Shown here piece by piece: positions 58,217 to 64,000 of a DNA stretch of 64,000 nt (position 1 is the stretch's first letter; each line of letters begins with the position of its first letter). Origin of the DNA: Bacteroidota bacterium (lineage in GTDB: Bacteria; Bacteroidota; Bacteroidia; Chitinophagales; Chitinophagaceae). The notes beneath the pieces were generated by a model. It was not told where the DNA came from. It made no database searches and was given only the letters and a program-made list of their open reading frames with translations. The position numbers and the translations under genes are program-made. The stretch spans positions 310,001 through 374,000 of the forward strand of contig VGFP01000001.1 of the NCBI GenBank assembly GCA_016868855.1. The letters run 5' to 3'.

Positions 58217-58753
58217 ATGATTCTTTCAGACAAAAGTATAATGGAGGAAATGGAAAAAGGCAGTATCAAAATCAGTCCATTTGATCCCTCCTGCCTTGGC
58301 AGCAATTCTTATGATGTACATCTCGGCAAGTGTCTTGCTACATACAAGAACCATATTCTGGATGCCAAGCAGCACAACCAGATAGAATATTTTGAGATCC
58401 CAGATGATGGATTTGTTTTGTATCCACATATATTTTATTTGGGTGTTACCCTAGAGTATACTGAAACACATGAGCATGTTCCTTTTTTGGAAGGAAAATC
58501 ATCAACCGGACGTCTCGGAATTGACATCCATGCGACAGCAGGAAAAGGAGATGTAGGATTTTGTGGAAACTGGACCCTGGAAATTTCAGTGAAACAACCA
58601 GTGAAGGTATACCACGGCATGCCCATTGGTCAATTGATTTATTTTCCTGTAGAAGGTGAAATTGCTGTCAAATACAATCAGAAAAAGAACGCTAAATATT
58701 CCGGTCAGCCCGATAAACCCATCGAGAGCATGATGTGGAAGAACAAATTCTAG
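58217..58753 (+). CDS. dcd: dCTP deaminase
   Basis: Deaminates dCTP to dUTP, feeding thymidylate synthesis. 178 residues. The dUTPase-like fold motifs are LGSNSYDVHLG (about 22-32), GKSSTGRLGIDIHATAG (about 95-111, where SS(T)xR binds the phosphates) and GFCGNWTLEI with the catalytic Glu. Confidence 0.92.
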   Translation: MILSDKSIMEEMEKGSIKISPFDPSCLGSNSYDVHLGKCLATYKNHILDAKQHNQIEYFEIPDDGFVLYPHIFYLGVTLEYTETHEHVPFLEGKSSTGRLGIDIHATAGKGDVGFCGNWTLEISVKQPVKVYHGMPIGQLIYFPVEGEIAVKYNQKKNAKYSGQPDKPIESMMWKNKF

Positions 58754-58803
58754 TCCCGCGTCAATTTCCATAAAGCCTTACATTTGATGCAGTAAGTCAT
58801 CGA

Positions 58804-59694
58804 ATGAAAATACTGCTAACAGGCGCAAATGGAATGGTCGGTTCAAATCTTTCAAAAGAATTGACGAAAACCAATCATAATGTTCTGGCTACGGGACGCG
58901 GCACAAACAGACTCCCGCATTCATATTTCCACGAAAAGTTTCAGTACCGCTCCCTCGACATTACTGAAAAAGATGAAGTATTGAATGTTGTGACTGACTT
59001 CAAACCTGATCTCATCATTCATGGAGCAGCAATGACGCAGGTGGACGAATGCGAGCAAAACAAAATGCTGAGTTACAAAACAAATGTAGATGCTACAGAT
59101 TACCTGATACTTGCTGCTGAGGAAGTAAATGCCAGATACTGTTATTTGTCTACCGACTTTGTATTCAGTGGTAACAATGGTCCTTACGTGGAAGATGATG
59201 AAACGGGTCCGGTTAATTTTTATGGAATGACCAAAGAACTTGCTGAGCAGCACATCATACAAAGCAATTTAAGCTGGACCATCATCCGTACCATTTTGCT
59301 TTATGGGAAAGCAGACCATTTGAACAGAAGCAATTTCATTTATTGGGTAAAGGAAAATCTGGAAGCAAATAAACCCATCAGAGTAGTGGCTGATCAAATC
59401 AGAACGCCTACTTATATTCCTGATCTTACGAAAGCTGTTATCGACATGGCTGGAAGAGGATCTCAAGGACTTTATCATATTTCAGGGATGGAAGTAATGA
59501 GTCCATATGAGATGTCTCTTGTCATCGCCCAGAAACTGGGACTCGACACCAGTTTGATTCAACCAGTGGATGCGCAAACCTTCACCCAAATTGGAAGAAG
59601 ACCACTTAAAACAGGATTCATCATTGAGAAAGCGATCAAAGACATTCATTTTCATCCGACATCAGTTAGCGAAGCACTCAATCTGATATTTTAA
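58804..59694 (+). CDS. RmlD-like NAD(P)-dependent sugar reductase (extended SDR)
   Basis: 296 residues. Rossmann motif TGANGMVGSNL (6-16), HGAAMTQVDECE (about 74-85) and the catalytic YGMTK (Tyr about 140) define the dTDP-4-dehydrorhamnose reductase family. There is no rmlABC cluster next to it, so the substrate is open. Confidence 0.88.
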   Translation: MKILLTGANGMVGSNLSKELTKTNHNVLATGRGTNRLPHSYFHEKFQYRSLDITEKDEVLNVVTDFKPDLIIHGAAMTQVDECEQNKMLSYKTNVDATDYLILAAEEVNARYCYLSTDFVFSGNNGPYVEDDETGPVNFYGMTKELAEQHIIQSNLSWTIIRTILLYGKADHLNRSNFIYWVKENLEANKPIRVVADQIRTPTYIPDLTKAVIDMAGRGSQGLYHISGMEVMSPYEMSLVIAQKLGLDTSLIQPVDAQTFTQIGRRPLKTGFIIEKAIKDIHFHPTSVSEALNLIF

Positions 59695-59775
59695 GCAGTT
59701 GATTTCCAGCGCTTAGATGTGGATAAACTGTAGCGTTGGCTGATCAAAATGACCTCATTTTTCATATTTTATCGT

Positions 59776-59783
59776 TAGATTTG
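59776..59783 (+). promoter_or_regulatory. Putative -7 box for pfkA
   Basis: TAGATTTG, exact consensus, 59 bases before the ATG at 59843. -33 not clear. Confidence 0.4.
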
Positions 59784-59842
59784 CGACCGCTAACACTACT
59801 GAATACCTTCGATCCTTGCCAGTAACAACAGAAGTAGTAGAC

Positions 59843-60826
59843 ATGTCCAAAAAAATCACAAAAATCGGTATCATGACCTCTGGAGGTGATGCTCCTGGCA
59901 TGAATGCCTGTGTAAGAGCTGCCGTAAGAACTGGACTTTTCCATAAAATGGAAGTCTTTGGCATTACCAGGGGGTATGCAGGAATGATCGATGACGACAT
60001 TCACAAAATGGATTCCAGAAGTGTTGCCAACATCATACAACGTGGTGGCACCATTCTCAAGACAGCAAGGTGCAAAGAATTCATGACCCCAGAGGGTAGA
60101 AAAAAAGCATATAACAACCTGAAGAAACACGGCATCAATGGTTTGATCATCATTGGCGGTGATGGTTCCTTCAAGGGTGCACAGATTTTCTCCAATGAAT
60201 TTGATATACCCTGTATTGGTATTCCTGGTACAATCGATAAGGATATTGCGGGTACAGACTTTACGATCGGTTTTGATACCGCAGTTAATACTGCCATCGA
60301 TGCGATTGACAAAATCAGGGATACTGCAGATGCACACGATCGTCTCTTTATTGTAGAAGTTATGGGAAGAGATGCAGGTTATATTGCCTTGCACAGTGGC
60401 ATTGGAACAGGAGCAGAACACATCTTGATTCCAGAGCAAAAAACCGATATTGAAGCGGTCATCAAATCCTTGCAGGAAAAAGAAAAGAGAAGGAAACTCG
60501 TAAACATTCTGGTTGTTGCAGAAGGGGATGATTTTGGAGGCGGAAATGAATTAGCAAATCTGATAAAAGAGAGAATTCCCGGCTTTGATATCCGGGTTGC
60601 TATCCTTGGACACGTTCAAAGAGGTGGTGCACCATCCAGCATGGACAGGATGATCGCAAGCAGAATGGGTTATTCGGCTGTTAATTGTTTGATCGAGGGA
60701 AATCACAATGTGATGGTAGGAATCATGAACAACAAAATGCATTATACACCATTGGATAAAGCCATCAAAGCAAAGCAGAAAATCAATGAGGAATGGCTCA
60801 AAATGGTAAAAATATTGGCCAGTTAA
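59843..60826 (+). CDS. pfkA: ATP-dependent 6-phosphofructokinase
   Basis: Commits fructose 6-phosphate to glycolysis. 327 residues from ATG 59843; the frame is open to a TTG at 59816. GGDAPGMNACVR (about 12-23), GGDGSFKGA (about 105-113) and TIDKDIAGTDFTIG with the catalytic Asp are present. Gly in GGDGS and Gly before TIDKD indicate the ATP-using rather than the pyrophosphate-using type. Followed by a terminator and pyk. Confidence 0.95.
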   Translation: MSKKITKIGIMTSGGDAPGMNACVRAAVRTGLFHKMEVFGITRGYAGMIDDDIHKMDSRSVANIIQRGGTILKTARCKEFMTPEGRKKAYNNLKKHGINGLIIIGGDGSFKGAQIFSNEFDIPCIGIPGTIDKDIAGTDFTIGFDTAVNTAIDAIDKIRDTADAHDRLFIVEVMGRDAGYIALHSGIGTGAEHILIPEQKTDIEAVIKSLQEKEKRRKLVNILVVAEGDDFGGGNELANLIKERIPGFDIRVAILGHVQRGGAPSSMDRMIASRMGYSAVNCLIEGNHNVMVGIMNNKMHYTPLDKAIKAKQKINEEWLKMVKILAS

Positions 60827-60829
60827 ATA

Positions 60830-60861
60830 AAAAACAGCAGAGAAGTGTCTCTGCTGTTTTT
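60830..60861 (+). terminator. Intrinsic terminator of pfkA
   Basis: CAGCAGAGA (60835-60843), AGTG, TCTCTGCTG (60848-60856), T5, with an A-tract on the left arm. Confidence 0.93.
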
Positions 60862-60883
60862 CTATGACACTTAATGTAGTATT

Positions 60884-62374
60884 ATGAGTAAAAACATCGG
60901 AAAATATTTTCACCAGGAAATGGACAATGAGGCAGGTAATCAACATATCATGCACCGCACCAAGATTGTTGCAACCGTTGGACCTGCATGTGATACGTAT
61001 GAAAAATTGTTGGCTTTGGTTAGAGCAGGCGTGAATGTATTCAGATTGAATTTTTCTCACGGTGCACATGAGGATAAGAAAAAAATCATAGACCATATTC
61101 GTAAAATCAATGCAACTGAGCCATACAACATTGCCATATTGGGTGATTTACAGGGTCCGAAACTGCGTGTGGGTGAAATTGAAAACAACGCCTTGCATGT
61201 AAAAGAGGGTGATATCCTCACCCTGACCAATGAAAAAGTTATTGGCACACTGGAGCGCATCTATGTCTCCTACCCCAACCTGGCAGGTGACGTAGTCATC
61301 GGCAATACCATTATGATTGATGATGGAAAGATTGAAGTGGTGGTTCAGCAAATTCTTCCCAATAAAGATGTACAAGTCAGGGTTAAACTGGGAGGTATCA
61401 TTTCATCCAAAAAAGGATTGAATCTGCCAGATACAAAAATTTCACTGCCGGCACTCACAGAAAAGGATTTGAAGGACCTTGATTTCATCATCGCTGAGAA
61501 ACTTGATTGGGTAGCCCTGTCATTCGTAAGAAGAGTGGATGACATTATTGGAATCAAAAAAACCCTTTCTGATCATCAGAGTAAGACAAAAGTTATTGCT
61601 AAGATTGAAATGCCAGAGGCGCTTGAGAACATACGTGAGATTATTTTGGAATCACACGGCATCATGGTGGCAAGAGGAGATCTTGGAGTGGAAGTCCCCA
61701 TTGAAAAAGTACCCCTCATACAAAGGCAGCTGATCAGAAAATGTCTGCACAGAGGCAAGCCGGTGATCGTTGCAACCCAAATGATGGAGAGCATGATTGA
61801 CAGGGTTAAACCAAACCGCAGTGAGAGCACTGACGTGGCCAATGCCGTTTTGGAAGGTGCTGACGCAGTCATGCTGAGTGGGGAAACTGCAACAGGCATG
61901 CACCCCGTTCTGGTAGTTGAAACGATGAGAAAAATCATTATTGAGGCAGAACAATCAGAATATAGATACAACCGAGACGAGGATATCAAGCCTTTGCAAC
62001 AATCTCCTACGTACATCAGTGATGCAGTTTGCTTAACTGCCTGCAAATTGGCAGAAAGCACCAATGCAGACGCATTGATCGGTATGACACAAACAGGATA
62101 TACTGCGTTCATGCTCAGTTCTTACCGTCCAAAATCACATTTGTTCATATTTACGAAGGAGCGCACGCTTGTCAATCAATTGAGTCTCAGTTGGGGTGTA
62201 AGGGCATTCTATTATGGAGAAGAAGAAAGTCTGGATGAAATCATCACAGATCAAATCCAGATACTGAAAGAAAGAGGCTTTATTAGAAAAGGTGAAGTAG
62301 TGGTAAACACCTGCAGCACTCCTGTAGAACTGCATCTTCCTACTAATACCATCAAGGTCAGCACAGTTGAATGA
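60884..62374 (+). CDS. pyk: Pyruvate kinase
   Basis: Last step of glycolysis. 496 residues. Core begins at RTKIVATVGPA (about 25); the first 22 residues are an extension, and an ATG at 60950 could be an alternative start. Active-site AKIEMPEAL and MMESMIDRVKPNRSE, and the SGETATG motif near 325 are visible; the C-terminal domain (about 355-496) is complete. It overlaps rnhA by four bases (ATGA). Confidence 0.96.
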   Translation: MSKNIGKYFHQEMDNEAGNQHIMHRTKIVATVGPACDTYEKLLALVRAGVNVFRLNFSHGAHEDKKKIIDHIRKINATEPYNIAILGDLQGPKLRVGEIENNALHVKEGDILTLTNEKVIGTLERIYVSYPNLAGDVVIGNTIMIDDGKIEVVVQQILPNKDVQVRVKLGGIISSKKGLNLPDTKISLPALTEKDLKDLDFIIAEKLDWVALSFVRRVDDIIGIKKTLSDHQSKTKVIAKIEMPEALENIREIILESHGIMVARGDLGVEVPIEKVPLIQRQLIRKCLHRGKPVIVATQMMESMIDRVKPNRSESTDVANAVLEGADAVMLSGETATGMHPVLVVETMRKIIIEAEQSEYRYNRDEDIKPLQQSPTYISDAVCLTACKLAESTNADALIGMTQTGYTAFMLSSYRPKSHLFIFTKERTLVNQLSLSWGVRAFYYGEEESLDEIITDQIQILKERGFIRKGEVVVNTCSTPVELHLPTNTIKVSTVE

Positions 62375-62841
62375 TCAACCACAAGGGTTTAACGATTTAT
62401 ACAGATGGAGCAGCCAGGGGGAATCCTGGCAGAGGTGGCTATGGTGCCATTCTAATGTGGAAGGGTGAATCAAAAGAGATTTCTGCTGGATTTGTTCATA
62501 CCACCAACAACAGGATGGAATTGCTTTCTGTGATCGCCGCGTTGGAAAGTTTGAATAGAACTGGACTGGATATCGAGATTTACTCTGACAGCAAATATGT
62601 TGTACAAGCTGTCAACGAGGGATGGTTGGAGAATTGGATGAAGAATGATTTCAAGGGCGGAAAAAAGAACAAAGACCTCTGGAAGAGATTTTATCAGCTC
62701 TCGAAGATGCACCAATTAAAATTTATCTGGGTAAAAGGACATGCATCCAATCCATATAACCAGAGGTGTGATGAGTTGGCTACGGCCGCAGCAGACGGCA
62801 AAGACTTACAGGAAGACAGAGGATATACTGAGAATAATTAG
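62371..62841 (+). CDS. rnhA: Ribonuclease HI
   Basis: Degrades RNA in RNA-DNA hybrids. 156 residues. All active-site residues are found: D12 (YTDGAARGNPG), E50 (NNRMELL), D73 (YSDSKYV), H124 (VKGHASNP) and D134 (RCDELA). Start overlaps the pyk stop as ATGA, so translation is coupled. Its stop overlaps that of the DUF6580 gene on the other strand. Confidence 0.96.
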   Translation: MINHKGLTIYTDGAARGNPGRGGYGAILMWKGESKEISAGFVHTTNNRMELLSVIAALESLNRTGLDIEIYSDSKYVVQAVNEGWLENWMKNDFKGGKKNKDLWKRFYQLSKMHQLKFIWVKGHASNPYNQRCDELATAAADGKDLQEDRGYTENN

Positions 62842-63398
62842 CCTGCTACACGTACATCAGCTGATTTCTTGATCAACTGATTTGCTCCAAAAAAAATAGA
62901 CCCAAACACAACGGTTGCAATAATGCTGTTTGCATAAAACGGCAATCCATCTACATAGGTCTGAAGCAATCCGGAGAAATTTTTAGGACGCTGATAACCC
63001 CCGTTTCCCATCCAAACCATCAGGTTTGATAAGATGAAGAAAATAGTAGGTGCAGCAACCGTGCTTTTTGCAATAGAAGCAATTTTTTCTGCATTTGTGA
63101 AAAACCCTACAATGGTGAGTGCACCAAACAAGAGATAATTGCTAACCATGCCATTGTAAAATCCGGGTATTTCGAATATACCAGCGATGAACAAGAGCTG
63201 GTAAAAAAGATCAGAAATCAACAGGGATAAAATCGGGAATGCAAAAGCAAATCGTTTGTCTTTGATGACTGCGCCACTGAAAACTGCCATAGCAAACTGA
63301 GGCGCGAATCCCCATGGTCTGCCAGGAATAGCCCTGTAAACAGCAGCTACAAATACCAACATCAAGAAAGTGTATATGTTGAATTTAGATAGTTTCAT
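62838..63398 (-). CDS. DUF6580-family membrane protein
   Basis: 186 residues from ATG 63398; a longer frame to 63425 is not favoured because a promoter lies at 63413-63442. About five membrane helices. The conserved segment is PWGFAPQFAMAVFSG (about 29-43) followed by KRFAFAFPILSLLISDL (about 48-64), typical of this family, which is annotated as putative transporters without known substrate. Confidence 0.85.
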   Translation of the reverse strand: MKLSKFNIYTFLMLVFVAAVYRAIPGRPWGFAPQFAMAVFSGAVIKDKRFAFAFPILSLLISDLFYQLLFIAGIFEIPGFYNGMVSNYLLFGALTIVGFFTNAEKIASIAKSTVAAPTIFFILSNLMVWMGNGGYQRPKNFSGLLQTYVDGLPFYANSIIATVVFGSIFFGANQLIKKSADVRVAG

Positions 63399-63412
63399 AA
63401 TCCGTGTTTGAA

Positions 63413-63442
63413 CAAAAATAAACAATTATAGGGGGCTTGCAA
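63413..63442 (-). promoter_or_regulatory. Consensus promoter of the DUF6580 gene
   Basis: Minus strand: TTG (63442-63440), 19 bases, TATTTTTG (63420-63413), a full match. The start codon at 63398 is 15 bases beyond the box. Confidence 0.7.
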
Positions 63443-63485
63443 CAATAAGTACATTTCAGTTTTCCTCAAAATGTGAATAGATATA

Positions 63486-64000
63486 TCAGTCCACACTTGC
63501 CAACACTACATCCAAATCCGTATCGGCCTGAACGGTGCAATGCTTTCCAGGTGGAATAAAATAGGCTGCAGCTGAATCCACTGCCTCCTGCTTGTCCCCT
63601 CTTATAACAGCCCTGCCTTTGGTGAGGAGCATAATAGTAGGGCGATCGGAGTTTACAGAAGTCGACTTCCCTTGGAGAAGATGCAGGTAACGGATGTTAA
63701 AGTCAGGGACGGGACATTCAAATGCTTGCTCCTCTATTTGTTGAGCTTTAATGATTTTTGGAACTGTTATATTAAACAAGGTGTTTTTGAGCAACTCCGG
63801 GATGTCAATGAATTTTGGAGTAAGTCCTGCACGCAAAACATTATCAGAGTTGGACATCAGCTCAATATTTTGTCCCTCTAAGTATGCATGCGGCATTCCA
63901 GCACCCTGAAAAATACCATCTCCAATATCCAAACGAAGAATATTGAAAAGATAGATGGAGAAAATCCCTCTGTCATAATGCCCATTGTTGCAAAGATTCA
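63486..64000 (-). CDS. manA: Mannose-6-phosphate isomerase, C-terminal part
   Basis: The gene enters from the right edge of the window; about 170 C-terminal residues are present, in frame from the edge. The type I isomerase signature is clear: GAGMPHAYLEGQNIELMSNS, then DNVLRAGLTPKFID. PHAYL holds a zinc-binding His. Interconverts mannose 6-phosphate and fructose 6-phosphate. The rest of the protein lies outside the window. Confidence 0.9.
   Translation of the reverse strand, partial: NLCNNGHYDRGIFSIYLFNILRLDIGDGIFQGAGMPHAYLEGQNIELMSNSDNVLRAGLTPKFIDIPELLKNTLFNITVPKIIKAQQIEEQAFECPVPDFNIRYLHLLQGKSTSVNSDRPTIMLLTKGRAVIRGDKQEAVDSAAAYFIPPGKHCTVQADTDLDVVLASVD

Overview
The window is a 64 kb piece of a Bacteroidota chromosome, most likely from the Chitinophagia/Sphingobacteriia side (family-level placement is my inference). 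The evidence is the promoter type (TTG, about 19 nt, then TAnnTTTG, seen cleanly at 14942-14972, 35788-35817 and 63413-63442), families almost confined to the phylum (type IX secretion plug protein, TamL-like Omp85 lipoprotein, DUF5916, DUF2911, DUF6580, GIN-domain DUF2807), and poor Shine-Dalgarno sequences. It is core, housekeeping chromosome: I see no prophage, insertion sequence, CRISPR array or defence island. No gap between genes exceeds 300 bases.

Layout. 1-11.9 kb: nitrogen and one-carbon genes on the + strand (gcvP, gltB, gltD, amtB, an outer-membrane protein). 11.9-15.9 kb: a minus-strand run era, secreted unknown, der; then an initiator tRNA-Met and a GIN-domain protein. 15.9-19 kb: a TPP riboswitch driving a TonB-dependent receptor (thiamine uptake), followed by a lipoprotein gene broken by an in-frame TGA. 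19-21.5 kb: minus operon ferredoxin, ddl, PASTA protein, rhodanese. 21.5-30.7 kb: acyl-CoA reductase, HtrA protease, a GH13 amylase, and ispH, cmk, a Gfo/Idh dehydrogenase, ispD and an amino-acid permease. 30.7-37.4 kb: a Skp-like chaperone, rpoC (with no rpoB next to it) and a large helical-repeat protein. 37.5-45 kb: the branched-chain amino acid operon leuA-leuB-ilvD-ilvB-ilvN-ilvC. 45-49.3 kb: sucC, DUF5916, transaldolase-like aldolase, SRP RNA. 49.3-57.5 kb: T9SS plug protein, LolC/FtsX permease, SpoU methyltransferase, TamL-like protein, YkgJ-type protein, xerD, DUF2911. 57.5-64 kb: phosphopantetheinyl transferase, dcd, an RmlD-like SDR, pfkA, pyk, rnhA, a membrane protein and the C-terminal part of manA.

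How the genes work together. gltBD plus amtB take up ammonium and make glutamate; the leu/ilv operon makes the branched-chain amino acids; ispD and ispH belong to the MEP isoprenoid route; pfkA and pyk are the two control steps of glycolysis. Several envelope genes (Skp, TamL-like, LolC-like, T9SS plug, ddl/PASTA) serve outer-membrane and wall assembly.

The points most worth a second look are the nonsense codon in the lipoprotein gene at 18356-18988, the TPP riboswitch with a hairpin abutting the receptor start codon, the separation of rpoC from rpoB, the short LeuA without its usual regulatory domain, the unknown secreted protein between era and der, and a run of convergent gene pairs whose stop codons touch or overlap with no terminator between them. 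I did not find a convincing wholly new system.
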